Part shown: positions 44,374-51,881 of the stretch, in pieces | Layout of the letters: each line of letters opens with the position of its first letter | Numbering within the stretch: position 1 is the stretch's first letter | Assembly (NCBI RefSeq): GCF_020535245.1 | Contig: NZ_CP084910.1 | Coordinates: forward strand, 406,001 to 470,000 | Origin: Asticcacaulis sp. AND118 | GTDB lineage: Bacteria > Pseudomonadota > Alphaproteobacteria > Caulobacterales > Caulobacteraceae | DNA length: 64,000 bases | Direction: 5' to 3' | Translations under genes and position numbers: made by a program | Notes under the pieces: model-generated | Told to the model about the DNA's origin: nothing | The model's input: the letters and a program-made list of their open reading frames with translations, nothing else | Databases searched by the model: none

Positions 44374-44799
44374 CTAGTTCAAAGTCCGTTTCGGCTGCGG
44401 CGCGTCCAGAGAGAACAGCGGCACCTGCACCGCCAGCCATTCGCCGTCATCCGCCACGCACATATAATGGCCGCCCATGGTCCCGGAATCGGTGTCGAGC
44501 GGGCAACTCGACGCATAGGAATAGCTGTCGCCGGGATCGATGCGCGGGGTTTCGCCGACCACGCCCTCGCCATCGACCGTATGCACGCGGCCGAGCGCGT
44601 CGGTGATGCGCCAGTGACGGGTCTTGAGCTGGATCGAGCGGTTCGAGGCGTTGTCGATGGTGATGTGGTAGGCCCACAGCCATTTGTGGGCGCGGACGGC
44701 GTCATCGCTGCGCGGTACGAACTGCACGCGGACGCTGACAGTCACGCCGTCGGTGGTGGCGGTATAGATCATGCGGTCACGATAGGGTGGTTTGGTCAC
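44374..44799 (-). CDS. apaG: ApaG-family protein
   Basis: 141 residues from GTG 44799; ATG 44772 (MIYTATTDGVTV) would give 132 residues and is the alternative. The single beta-sandwich domain shows HKWLWAYHITIDNASNRSIQLKTRHWRITDALGRVHTVDGEGVVGETPRI and GTMGGHYMCV, all ApaG signatures. The family binds divalent ions or phosphorylated nucleotides and was named from an Mg/Co efflux phenotype; the biochemical role is unsettled. It is divergent from the dCTP deaminase gene with overlapping upstream regions. Confidence 0.9.
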   Translation of the reverse strand: MTKPPYRDRMIYTATTDGVTVSVRVQFVPRSDDAVRAHKWLWAYHITIDNASNRSIQLKTRHWRITDALGRVHTVDGEGVVGETPRIDPGDSYSYASSCPLDTDSGTMGGHYMCVADDGEWLAVQVPLFSLDAPQPKRTLN

Positions 44800-44877
44800 G
44801 GTGTCAGTTTTTCTTTGCGCATTACGTATGAGCCGCTTAAATGCCTCCCCAATCCTGAGTGAAAGTTGCGATTCCTG

Positions 44878-45885
44878 ATGACGGCCTCCGGTATCCTGCC
44901 GCTGCAATCCATCCGCGATCTGGTCGATCAGAGCGCCATCATGAGCGCTTCGAAGCTCGACGCCGATCAGATCCAGCCGGCCTCGATCGACCTGCGGCTG
45001 GGTGCGCGCGCCTGGCGGGTGCGGGCTTCGTATCTGCCGCGCGGCAAGCGGGTTATGGATCGACTGCCCGATGTGATGATGCACGAGATGGACCTGACGC
45101 GCGGCGCGGTCTTTGAATCAGGCTGCGTCTATATCGCGGAATTGCAGGAGTTCTTAAGCCTGCCCGCCGGGGTTTCGGCGCGCGCCAATCCCAAAAGCTC
45201 GACCGGGCGGGTCGATGTCTTCGTGCGCCTGCTGTCGGATTATGGCGATCTGTTCGACGATGTGCGCGAAGGCTATAAGGGCCCGATCTATGTCGAAATC
45301 GCGCCGCAGACCTTTTCCGTTCTGGCCCGTACCGGCACGCGGCTGAACCAGTTGCGCCTGAAGACCGGCGAGGTGCCCAAGCTCTACACCGCCGACTGCG
45401 GCGTGGACCTGATGACCGGCGATCTGGTCGGTTATCGCGCGCGCCGTCACGCAGGCATCATCGATCTCGACCACGTCGACGGGCACAATCCGCGCGACTT
45501 CTGGGAGCCGCTGTACCAGAACAAGGGGCAGTTGCTGCTCGATCCGGGCGAGTTCTACATCCTCGCCTCGCAAACCGACGTGGTCATCCCGGTCAACGAA
45601 GCCGCCGAAATGCTGCCCATCGACCCCAGCGTCGGTGAGTTCCGCGTCCACTATGCCGGCTTCTTCGATCCGGGCTTCGGCACGGAAGAGGCGGCGGGCG
45701 TCGGCTCGAAAGGCGTGCTGGAAGTGCGCTGCCACGAGACGCCGTTCCTGCTGGAGCACGGTCAGACCGTGGCGCGGCTGGTCTACGAGCCGCTGGTGGC
45801 CAAGCCGGAACAGCTCTATGGACAGGGCGGTTCGCATTACCAAAAACAAGGCCTGAAATTGTCCAAGCATTTCCGCCCTTGGTAA
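44878..45885 (+). CDS. dcd: Long-form 2'-deoxycytidine 5'-triphosphate deaminase
   Basis: 335 residues from ATG 44878 (TTG 44866 is in frame). ASIDLRLGARAWRVRASY, NPKSSTGRVDVFVRLLSDYG, IYVEIAPQTFSVLARTG and the later GFFDPGFGTEEA...GVLEVRCHETPFLLEHGQTVARLVYE show a tandem pair of dUTPase-like barrels, the alphaproteobacterial double-length Dcd. It deaminates dCTP to dUTP for thymidylate synthesis. The stop codon lies inside the left arm of a 106-nt hairpin (45882-45987). Confidence 0.88.
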   Translation: MTASGILPLQSIRDLVDQSAIMSASKLDADQIQPASIDLRLGARAWRVRASYLPRGKRVMDRLPDVMMHEMDLTRGAVFESGCVYIAELQEFLSLPAGVSARANPKSSTGRVDVFVRLLSDYGDLFDDVREGYKGPIYVEIAPQTFSVLARTGTRLNQLRLKTGEVPKLYTADCGVDLMTGDLVGYRARRHAGIIDLDHVDGHNPRDFWEPLYQNKGQLLLDPGEFYILASQTDVVIPVNEAAEMLPIDPSVGEFRVHYAGFFDPGFGTEEAAGVGSKGVLEVRCHETPFLLEHGQTVARLVYEPLVAKPEQLYGQGGSHYQKQGLKLSKHFRPW

Positions 45886-45987
45886 GATTACCATCTTTGG
45901 CCGCCTAATACGCAGTCTGCGCTTGCAGGTACTTTTGTACCTGCGGCGCTTGCCGGCTATTATTCGGCTCAAAGCTGACAATCTTAC
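45882..45987 (+). repeat. 106-nt nested long hairpin at the 3' end of dcd
   Basis: Nested inverted segments in order: GTAAGATT/AATCTTAC, CTTTG/CAAAG, GGCCG/CGGC, AATA/TATT and the apical GCAGGTAC-TTTT-GTACCTGC. All pair in register, giving one long imperfect stem that includes the dcd stop codon. There is no T tract, so a rho-independent terminator is not obvious; it may stabilise the mRNA or be a mobile hairpin. It does not resemble families A to D. Confidence 0.65.
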
Positions 45988-46062
45988 GGTTTGCGCACGC
46001 CGTGCTTATCGCTTTTTTGCGCCCGCGCAGGCCTGATGGTCTTTCAGAACATGGAGGATATC

Positions 46063-46275
46063 ATGGGCTATATGATCGGCGATACGGTTCAGCTCAAATC
46101 CGGCGGCCCGGCCATGACCGTCAACAATGTCGATCTCGACAACTATGTCTATTGCGACTGGTTCGACGAACACGGCGACCGTCATTCGGACAAGTTCAAG
46201 GCCGATCTACTGATGGTCGCCACCCCGGAAGCCGCGCCGAACGACCCCACGCCGGTGGCGTCGCCGTCATTGTAA
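46063..46275 (+). CDS. DUF2158/YodC-like small protein
   Basis: 70 residues. MGYMIGDTVQLKSGGPAMTVNNVD and YCDWFDEHGDRHSDKFKADLL match the small DUF2158 domain (GD.V.LKSGGP.MTV and the W..D... strand), probably a one-domain SH3-like barrel of unknown role. ATG 46063 is preceded by GGAGG at five bases; ATG 46051 overlaps that ribosome site and is less likely. The C-terminal ~20 residues are Pro-rich and probably disordered. Confidence 0.82.
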   Translation: MGYMIGDTVQLKSGGPAMTVNNVDLDNYVYCDWFDEHGDRHSDKFKADLLMVATPEAAPNDPTPVASPSL

Positions 46276-46282
46276 ACAGGCT

Positions 46283-46462
46283 TACACCTCCCTGCACATC
46301 GTGCGGGGAGGGGGACCATTTGCGGAGTAAATGGTGGTGGGGTGTCTTGCGATATGTCCACCTGCTGAGTCTTTTAAACTTAAGTAAAAACCCCCACCAC
46401 CGCATCTTGCTTCCTTCGCAAGCTGCGTGCGGTCCCCTTCCCCAGCAAGCTGGGGAGGTATG
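46283..46462 (+). repeat. Long palindromic intergenic element, family A copy 11
   Basis: Full copy: TTACACCTCCCTGCAC...GCGGGGAGGGGGACC, core GGGTGTCTTGCGATATGTCC ... TTAAGTAAAAACCCCC, right arm CCACCACCGCATC...GCGGTCCCCTTCCCC...GGGGAGGTATG. Convergent intergenic position. Confidence 0.85.
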
Positions 46463-46470
46463 AAAAGAGG

Positions 46471-47421
46471 CTAAGCCGCCTGCTTCGATGGAATCGGCAC
46501 CTCGACGCCTTCGTCGAAATGCAGCACCTCGGCGCGGGTTTCATCCAGCGTAAAGCGCGGAGTCAGCGGTGACTTGTTGCCGTTATAGCCGCCGACCATT
46601 TTCACCAGACGCGCAAACACCACCTTGAACGGTTCCAGCCATTTGGGCGAGGTCGCCAGGCCGGGCTTCAGCCCCAGCCAGCGGCGAAGACAGCCATTGG
46701 CGTAGATGACATTGGCGCGCCAGATGGCGGCAGGCGTCATGAACTCGATCGACAGCGACACGTTCACCGAGTCCTGATTGACGATGCGGTGCGGCGCGTT
46801 CTGCTTCCAGGTCAGCATCTGCCCCGGCACAAACTCGACTTTCATCGCCTCGTTATCCCACGCCGGATCGAAGCGCAGTTGTTCATCCGACTCGCGTAAG
46901 GCCACGCCTTCGAGGTCGTGATCAGAGACGTACGGGTCTTTCGGCGGATAGACATAGACGTGCTTGACGCCGCGGATCTGCCACAGGGTCACCAGCGGAA
47001 TGTCGAGGTGATAGAAGACGTGGGCGTTGGGCGAGGAGATCAGCAGGCCCAGATCTTCTTTCAGCGTGCTCACACCCGTTTTGGCGCGGATTTCGGCGAA
47101 CATGGCCTCGCACAGGGCGCCGATGTCGCCGTCCGAATGGTTGACCTTGCGCAGATTGAGCCATAACCGCCCGGCCTTCACCCCTTCCATCAGCGAGCGC
47201 CCGTCATGCGCGCCGCGACGGCCGAGGAACCACTGACCCCAGTTGGTCGGGTCGTAGCCCATGGTGAAGACTTCCAGCTTTTCACGCGGATAGCGGTCAA
47301 TCAGGGCGATCAGCGCCTCATCGGTAAACAGCGGGCTGTTGTGCAGGTCGTGCGTGAAGGTCAGGTTTTCCCGGCCAAAGTCCGCCTTGTGCGCGTCGGT
47401 CCAGGTGAGAATGTCGATCAT
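46471..47421 (-). CDS. Cupin/JmjC-like 2-oxoglutarate oxygenase-type protein
   Basis: 316 residues. HVFYHLDIPLVTLWQIRGVKHVYVYPP (with H-x-D in YHLD) and LTWKQNAPHRIVNQDSVNVSLSIEFM (distal His) give the 2-His-1-Asp iron triad of cupin_8/JmjC-type oxygenases. The C-terminal part (LKPGLATSPKWLEPFKVVFARL) is helical. It is the last gene of a three-gene minus-strand operon with a GNAT-type protein and a glycosyltransferase, so hydroxylation or binding of a sugar or lipid intermediate is a reasonable guess, no more. Two bases separate it from the upstream gene. Confidence 0.75.
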   Translation of the reverse strand: MIDILTWTDAHKADFGRENLTFTHDLHNSPLFTDEALIALIDRYPREKLEVFTMGYDPTNWGQWFLGRRGAHDGRSLMEGVKAGRLWLNLRKVNHSDGDIGALCEAMFAEIRAKTGVSTLKEDLGLLISSPNAHVFYHLDIPLVTLWQIRGVKHVYVYPPKDPYVSDHDLEGVALRESDEQLRFDPAWDNEAMKVEFVPGQMLTWKQNAPHRIVNQDSVNVSLSIEFMTPAAIWRANVIYANGCLRRWLGLKPGLATSPKWLEPFKVVFARLVKMVGGYNGNKSPLTPRFTLDETRAEVLHFDEGVEVPIPSKQAA

Positions 47422-47423
47422 GT

Positions 47424-48353
47424 CTATCTCCCGGCGGGATTGGGGCGCAGCAGGGCGGTGCCGTAAAAGCCGATCTTGTGGAACCAGATGAGTTTGCCCG
47501 CGCCGCGCGCGGCCTTGTCGAGGAGGCGCGCGGCGGCTTTCGAACCAGCCGCATAAAGGGCCAGCCCCGCGCCGCCGAAGACGGCCGCCTGCACCAGCCC
47601 GTTGAGCATCCAGTAGGCGCAGGTCAGCGGCTTTTTCGGTGTGCCGGCCATGGCCGAGGTCGAGGGCCCCTGCCCGTAGGCGAAGGCGCGCGGCAGGGTG
47701 TAGTTCAGCGTGGCGCGGCTTTCAGGCACGTCTTCCCACACAAAGGCGTCCGCCGCCCATACCATGCGCGCGCCGTCCTGTTTCAGGGCGTAGAACAGCT
47801 TGTCGTCCTCGCCGCCGCAATTGTTGCGGTTGGTGTCGAAGGGCTCGTCGCCGCTCAACAATTCGCGGCGGATCAGCGAGTTGCCGCAGCCGTAATAGTC
47901 GGGGATCGGGCCGCTGTCTGTCGGGCCGAAGCGCGAGAAGAAGGCTTCGAAATAGGGCTGGAACTTTGCGTCCCCGCCTTTCAGTCGCGCCGTCACCGGC
48001 CCGAACACCACATCGGCGTCGTAGGTTTTTTGCGCGTTCAGCATCTTCGCCACCCAGCCCTGCGGAGCCTCTTCATCGTCATCGAGGAAGAGAATGAAGG
48101 GATCGGCAGCGGCCTTCACCGCCGTGTTGCGGGCATTGGCCACACCGGGGTTCGGCTCGTGCAGATAGGTCAGGGTCTGGCCCGCGCCGGGTGAGAGGCT
48201 TTCGACCTGCGCGCGGGCCGAGCCTTCCGGAGAATTGTCGCAGACGATGATATTCACCGCGGCATCGACGCCGGTTTGCGTGAAGACCGAGGTGAGGGCG
48301 GTCTTCAGCCCGTCCGGGCGACGGAAGGTCGGGATGATCAGGCTGACCGACAT
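47424..48353 (-). CDS. Glycosyltransferase family 2
   Basis: 309 residues. A GT-A fold with MSVSLIIPTFRRPDGLKTALTSVFTQTG, the DxD-type LFLDDDEEAPQGWVAKML and later YGCGNSLIRRELL and NNCGGEDDKLFYALKQDGARMVWAADAFVWEDVP, in which the ED pair is the likely catalytic base. A hydrophobic helix near 245-270 suggests membrane association. It transfers a sugar to a glycan or lipid carrier. The neighbours on both sides are tightly spaced (1 and 2 bp). Confidence 0.88.
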   Translation of the reverse strand: MSVSLIIPTFRRPDGLKTALTSVFTQTGVDAAVNIIVCDNSPEGSARAQVESLSPGAGQTLTYLHEPNPGVANARNTAVKAAADPFILFLDDDEEAPQGWVAKMLNAQKTYDADVVFGPVTARLKGGDAKFQPYFEAFFSRFGPTDSGPIPDYYGCGNSLIRRELLSGDEPFDTNRNNCGGEDDKLFYALKQDGARMVWAADAFVWEDVPESRATLNYTLPRAFAYGQGPSTSAMAGTPKKPLTCAYWMLNGLVQAAVFGGAGLALYAAGSKAAARLLDKAARGAGKLIWFHKIGFYGTALLRPNPAGR

Positions 48354-48354
48354 G

Positions 48355-49488
48355 CTATTGGCTCAGGCGTTTGCGGGCATTGGCGAAGGCATAGATCGTG
48401 CCGTTGACGCGGCTGCCGAGGTCCAGTTCAAGGCTGGCCAGATGGTCGAGGCGGCGGCCCAGTCGCTGCGTCAGATGCGAAACGCCCAGCGCCTTGCCGC
48501 TGCGCGCCATCAGGCGCGACAGGGTTTCCGAAGTGCGGCCTTCGCCGGAGGCGGCGTAGAGGCGGCCATGCCGCACGACCGAATGGGTGTTGCAGAAGGC
48601 GTTCTTGTAATGCTGCTGACCGGTCGACAGGTCGTAATAGGTGACGCCCAGTTCGCGCAGCGGCGTCTGACAGCCCTGCAGGAAAATCTGTCCCGGCGAA
48701 TAGGCGCCGTAGGCCGCATCGAAGGCCGACACCCATGGATGGACGCGGTCGCCGAGGCGCGGCCCGAAGTGCCAGATGATCGGCTTGCCGCCGGCCGTCA
48801 CCGTGGTCAGGTGCCCGTAAAGCTGCGTGTCGAGGTTCGCCGGTTTGACGAACAGGTTGCGCATCAGGGCCTGCACCCACGGCGCCGAGAGGAAGTCGTG
48901 GATGCCGGTCTGCGCCGTCTGGGCGCGCTTGATGGCCAGCATGGCCTCGAAGTTTTCCGGCGTGAAGTCGGGCACTTCGAAACGCACCTCGCCGTGTTCC
49001 TCTTCGAGACGGCGGCGCAGGCGGTTGATGTTCTTCAGGTGCTTCTTTTCGACATTGTTGACCGTTTCGCCGTGCGTCAGGTCGATGCCGTAGGCGTCTT
49101 CGGGTTCGCCCTCAAAGCCGTCAAACGCGCCATAGGGGTCGATCAGGCCGGTGACCTGAAAGGCGCGGATACCAGCCAGAGCCAGCGCCTCGCGCGCGGG
49201 GAAGGCCGTGTCGGGAAAGCTGATCAGGGCGGTATAGTCGTTGAACGGCGCGCCGACGGGGCGAGCGAAGGCACCGGGGCGGCGGTGGTGCGGCAGAATG
49301 GCCACGACCTTGCCGCCTTTTCGGTACACAGCCACCTTCACATCGTCGCGCACCTGCGCCACGGCGGCACAAAAGTCCCAGGACAGGACAGGCGAGCCGA
49401 AGGCGAAGGTCTGCTTCGCCATATCGCGCCAGGCGGCGATGTCGGTTTCGCTGAGGTCGCGCGGAGAGATCAGATCGCAGGTCGTCAT
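48355..49488 (-). CDS. CelD/BcsL-type GNAT acetyltransferase (HfsK-like class)
   Basis: 377 residues. FAFGSPVLSWDFCAAVAQVRDDVKVAVYRKGGKVVAILPHHRRP and VGAPFNDYTALIS, then NINRLRRRLEEEHGEVRFEV and ILLQGC-like GQIFLQGCQTPLRELGVTYYDLSTGQQHYKNAF are the layout of CelD/FemAB-type GNAT proteins that modify polysaccharides. Caulobacter HfsK, a holdfast modifier, is of this class; orthology is not claimed. It is the first gene of the operon with GT2 and cupin, and its upstream region meets the IS1595 insertion 190 bp away. Confidence 0.75.
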   Translation of the reverse strand: MTTCDLISPRDLSETDIAAWRDMAKQTFAFGSPVLSWDFCAAVAQVRDDVKVAVYRKGGKVVAILPHHRRPGAFARPVGAPFNDYTALISFPDTAFPAREALALAGIRAFQVTGLIDPYGAFDGFEGEPEDAYGIDLTHGETVNNVEKKHLKNINRLRRRLEEEHGEVRFEVPDFTPENFEAMLAIKRAQTAQTGIHDFLSAPWVQALMRNLFVKPANLDTQLYGHLTTVTAGGKPIIWHFGPRLGDRVHPWVSAFDAAYGAYSPGQIFLQGCQTPLRELGVTYYDLSTGQQHYKNAFCNTHSVVRHGRLYAASGEGRTSETLSRLMARSGKALGVSHLTQRLGRRLDHLASLELDLGSRVNGTIYAFANARKRLSQ

Positions 49489-49673
49489 GCCGGTTCCGGG
49501 TCGGGCCTGTTGGGCCCCATCTTTTAAGGGTCTTCCTAACAGCGAACTGTAAACGTTCGTTGTGTCGGGATGGTTACTTTTTTCTACCCGCTCAAATTAC
49601 CAGAATTTTTGCAGGTGCGAAACGGATGCCTGCAAGCGACGCGCCAATGACAAGCGTCATAATCTTTTTGACA

Positions 49674-49681
49674 AGGGTGCT
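49674..49681 (+). repeat. Left target-site duplication of the IS1595 element
   Basis: AGGGTGCT, identical to 51815-51822. The 8-bp length is the family norm. Confidence 0.85.
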
Positions 49682-49754
49682 GGACATTATGCACTTAACA
49701 TACCGCACAGTGCGTTGTGTTTTTCGGCGATTGTGAAAAAACGCCACTAACGCA

Positions 49755-49783
49755 TTGACGTTAACGGATCGCGACGTTATTTT
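49755..49783 (+). promoter_or_regulatory. Candidate sigma-70 promoter for the IS cargo gene
   Basis: TTGACG, then 17 bp, then TATTTT, ending 27 bp before the cargo ATG at 49810. The promoter is inside the element, so the cargo can be expressed wherever it lands. Confidence 0.5.
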
Positions 49784-49809
49784 AACCACAACACCCCGGA
49801 GCGATTCAC

Positions 49810-50307
49810 ATGGCACACCCGCTGGAAAAGTTAGTGCAGGACCGAAAAGGCGCGTTAAGCGTTGCGCTAGACGATCTGCGCGCGCAGCAGCAAAAAATTG
49901 CCGTGCTTCAAGCTGAAATTGCCGCTTACGAAGAGGCTTTGAAGTATGTGGGGGTGAGCGAACCCATTAAAAAGCCCCGCGTTCGCCAATCAACAGCTAG
50001 CGCGCCGAAAGGGCATTGGGACGCTGTCTTTGGCAGGTTGTGCGCCAGCCACCTCAACGAAATTAGCTACGAGCACATTCTGAGCGCAGCCAAACAAGAG
50101 GGCGTCGAGGTCAAGGACGCCTCCGTGCGCGCCACGATGATGAAATACGTGGATGAAGGCATTTTTGAGCGCGTAAAAAACGGGGTGTTTCGGTTCACGA
50201 GCAAAGGCCGCTCGACTTATGGAATTACCCTACCTCCGCCCATAATCGCCAACGCCCATACCCATCAGGTAACTGGAACCGACGATCTGGAGGGTTTGCT
50301 TTCGTAG
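49810..50307 (+). CDS. IS1595 cargo protein: coiled coil plus winged-helix-like domain
   Basis: 165 residues. Residues about 1-45 form a heptad-patterned helix (LVQDRKGALSVALDDLRAQQQKIAVLQAEIAAYEEALKYV). A basic linker follows (KKPRVRQSTASAPKG), then a predicted helical DNA-binding-like domain (HLNEISYEHILSAAKQEGVEVKDASVRATMMKYVDEGIFERVKNGVFRFTSKG) whose helix-helix-wing pattern resembles winged helices, and a short tail. CGGAG precedes ATG 49810. It is followed by a 12-bp-stem hairpin. I do not recognise the family; a role in regulating the element or its host is guesswork. Identical positions in other IS1595 elements would be the test. Confidence 0.7.
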   Translation: MAHPLEKLVQDRKGALSVALDDLRAQQQKIAVLQAEIAAYEEALKYVGVSEPIKKPRVRQSTASAPKGHWDAVFGRLCASHLNEISYEHILSAAKQEGVEVKDASVRATMMKYVDEGIFERVKNGVFRFTSKGRSTYGITLPPPIIANAHTHQVTGTDDLEGLLS

Positions 50308-50312
50308 AAAGT

Positions 50313-50340
50313 TTAAGGCCCCGCGTTAGCGGGGCCTTAA
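50313..50340 (+). terminator. Strong hairpin after the IS cargo gene
   Basis: TTAAGGCCCCGC-GTTA-GCGGGGCCTTAA is a perfect 12-bp stem with a four-base loop, starting 5 bp after the cargo stop codon. A T tract is lacking, but AT-rich ends favour a terminator role. Confidence 0.7.
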
Positions 50341-50416
50341 GGGGTCGGAAGGCTGGTGCCTAGGAACGATTTGCAGCGTCTCCCCCAGGGGTTCGATTCC
50401 CCCCGACTCCACACCA
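50341..50416 (+). ncRNA. tRNA/tmRNA-like structure inside the IS element
   Basis: A 71-nt unit. GGGGTCG at the 5' end pairs with CGACTCC at the 3' end (7 bp, one G-T), a D-arm-like AGGC-TGGT-GCCT follows, and a T-arm-like GGGG-TTCGATT-CCCC with canonical TTCGA loop precedes the acceptor strand. The end reads ACTCCACACCA, close to but not identical with ACCA. The middle arm (GGAACG with CGTCTCC around an 8-base loop) is not a proper anticodon arm. It may be a degenerate tRNA, a piece of ssrA (alphaproteobacterial tmRNA 3' end) or an unrelated mimic. Confidence 0.4.
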
Positions 50417-50421
50417 ATTTT

Positions 50422-50462
50422 GCCAGTAAGCCAAAGTCCTTGGCCGGTCAAAGCTTACTGGC
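50422..50462. repeat. Perfect 10-bp inverted repeat behind the tRNA-like unit
   Basis: GCCAGTAAGC and GCTTACTGGC flank a 21-bp spacer containing CCAA-AGTCC-TTGG. The rest of the gap to 50607 has no feature I can name. Confidence 0.55.
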
Positions 50463-50607
50463 GTCCACTCAAACCGCCCAAAGGGCAGAAGGAGTATCCC
50501 ATGTGGCAAGCCCACAGAAGATAGAAATTAGAGCCATTTGATAGGCTCGCCTTACAGGCTGGTATGCGATAGCATATCGGCCTGTTCGTGCGTGGAGATT
50601 ACGACAA

Positions 50608-50760
50608 ATGACCGAAAAAGTCAAGGACTCCAAGGAATTTTCAGAGGCGGAAATAGCTGCCAGACGGGATGATGTCGTGCGCCGTATGATCGGAACAGCA
50701 CCAAAGGATCACCCCAAAAATACAGCCAAGGGCAAGGTTGGCAGACCGATTGCATCTTAA
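50608..50760 (+). CDS. Small Arg/Lys-rich protein in IS cargo
   Basis: 50 residues, too short for most gene callers: MTEKVKDSKEFSEAEIAARR, then DDVVRRMIGTAPKDHPK and a basic tail. The pattern EARRDDVVRRMI(G/N)TAPK-H resembles small proteins found in many alphaproteobacteria with unknown role. GGAG lies 11 bases before ATG 50608. Its stop is 36 bp from the facing transposase stop. Confidence 0.55.
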   Translation: MTEKVKDSKEFSEAEIAARRDDVVRRMIGTAPKDHPKNTAKGKVGRPIAS

Positions 50761-50796
50761 CGCTTGCCCTTTGTCCGCCATCGCGTTTTCCGGCGC

Positions 50797-51753
50797 TTAG
50801 ACAAGCGCGTTGACGGCTTGTTGCCTTTCAGGTCTTTGATACATTAGGCGACGGCCAACAACACCCATTACGGCGCGGTTAGCGCGCTCCGTATCATCAC
50901 AGCCCAAGGCTTCACGATTGGAATAACGGAAGTCAAACTCCGCAAGGTAACGGCGCAAATGATGCGATTTGCAATGCTGATAAATGCCGCGCATACCACG
51001 CTTGAAAATGCCGAAAAATCCTTCAATCTGGTTTGTCGTGATCGCCTTATCTTCTTTATTTACATACTCTTTTTGAGCATGATTGACGCTTTTGTGGCTT
51101 GAGAATTTCTTGCCGGGGGTCTTGTAATGATGGGCTTCATCCGTAACCAGATTGGCCTTCTCACTGACATTAGCGTTGAGAATTTCAGTCACGGATTTGA
51201 CGGTAATTTCCTTCACAACAACGCTGCGGGTTTTGCCTGAGTTTCGATCAAGCAGCGTGACAATTTTGTTCATTGAACGGATTGCCATGCGGCTTTCCTT
51301 CGCGTCTGGATCGCGCCCAAAAAACGTTTCATCAGCTTCAACTACGCCACCGTCGCCACCCATAGGCGTTTCATCGTTCGCAAGCATGGCTTCACGGATA
51401 CGGTGAGCCATGAACCAAGCCGTCCGATAGCTGCCAAAGCCAAGCATACGGTAAAGCTGATTAGCGCTCACGCCTTTCTTGCTCGAACACATGATTTGCG
51501 TAGCCAGAAGCCATTTATGCAAAGGGATATGGGAGCGTTCGTAAATCGTCCCCATCGTGGCGGTAAACGGTTTGCGGCACTCAGGCTCTTTACACTTATA
51601 AAGTCCGGGACGCGTCGTCTTGCCCTGCATAAGCGTTGAGTTGCCGACAACGCCACAATGGGGGCAAACGCGACCATCCGGCCAGCGCAGCGCTTCAAAA
51701 TGAACGCGGGCGGCTTCTTCATCGTGGAAAATGGGGTCGGTGAGCGTTTGCAT
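50797..51753 (-). CDS. IS1595-family (ISXO2-like) DDE transposase
   Basis: 318 residues from ATG 51753. N-terminal zinc ribbon CPHCGVVG and KCKEPECRKPF; then the DDE-type catalytic domain with VEADETFFG (first Asp), TDEAHHYKTPGKKFSSHKSVNH (second Asp) and TNQIEGFFGIFKRGMRGIY (the late acidic/Asn-Glu motif of IS1595). The frame is intact. Together with the ends and duplication this marks an element that could still be active. An upstream ATG at 51774 adds seven residues and is less likely. Confidence 0.92.
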   Translation of the reverse strand: MQTLTDPIFHDEEAARVHFEALRWPDGRVCPHCGVVGNSTLMQGKTTRPGLYKCKEPECRKPFTATMGTIYERSHIPLHKWLLATQIMCSSKKGVSANQLYRMLGFGSYRTAWFMAHRIREAMLANDETPMGGDGGVVEADETFFGRDPDAKESRMAIRSMNKIVTLLDRNSGKTRSVVVKEITVKSVTEILNANVSEKANLVTDEAHHYKTPGKKFSSHKSVNHAQKEYVNKEDKAITTNQIEGFFGIFKRGMRGIYQHCKSHHLRRYLAEFDFRYSNREALGCDDTERANRAVMGVVGRRLMYQRPERQQAVNALV

Positions 51754-51814
51754 TGTTATCTCCAATGCAAACACACTACAAATTCAGCCATGGTATGTCA
51801 AATGCATAATGTCC

Positions 51815-51822
51815 AGGGTGCT
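51815..51822 (+). repeat. Right target-site duplication of the IS1595 element
   Basis: AGGGTGCT, matching 49674-49681. Confidence 0.85.
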
Positions 51823-51881
51823 TGACATGAAGACGTCGGTGAATGTAAAGGTAACTTGTCTTAAAGTGAAGGGAGCTTGAT

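Larger units (their letters stand above)
49682..51814. mobile_element. Complete IS1595-family insertion with cargo genes
   Basis: The element is 2,133 bp. Its left end GGACATTATGCACTTAACAT and right end (read inward) GGACATTATGCATTTGACAT begin 23-bp terminal inverted repeats with 21 matches. Perfect 8-bp direct repeats AGGGTGCT flank it. Contents in order: a promoter and a 165-residue protein, a strong hairpin, a tRNA/tmRNA-like structure, an inverted repeat, a 50-residue protein, and the transposase on the opposite strand. Intact ends and duplication suggest recent insertion. It split the gap between the divergent GNAT gene and a membrane protein gene. GC content and codon use of the cargo look lower than in flanking genes. 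Confidence 0.88.

Noticed and set aside
49562..49750. A 62-codon frame crossing the left IS end
   Set aside because: It spans the target duplication and inverted repeat, has no ribosome site and odd composition.
50341..50411. Calling the tRNA-like unit a normal tRNA gene
   Set aside because: No valid anticodon stem-loop can be drawn and the 3' end is ACACCA; it is listed only as tRNA/tmRNA-like.
49674..51822. Genomic island or prophage around the IS
   Set aside because: No integrase, phage or conjugation genes; the inserted DNA is fully bounded by the IS ends and 8-bp duplication.
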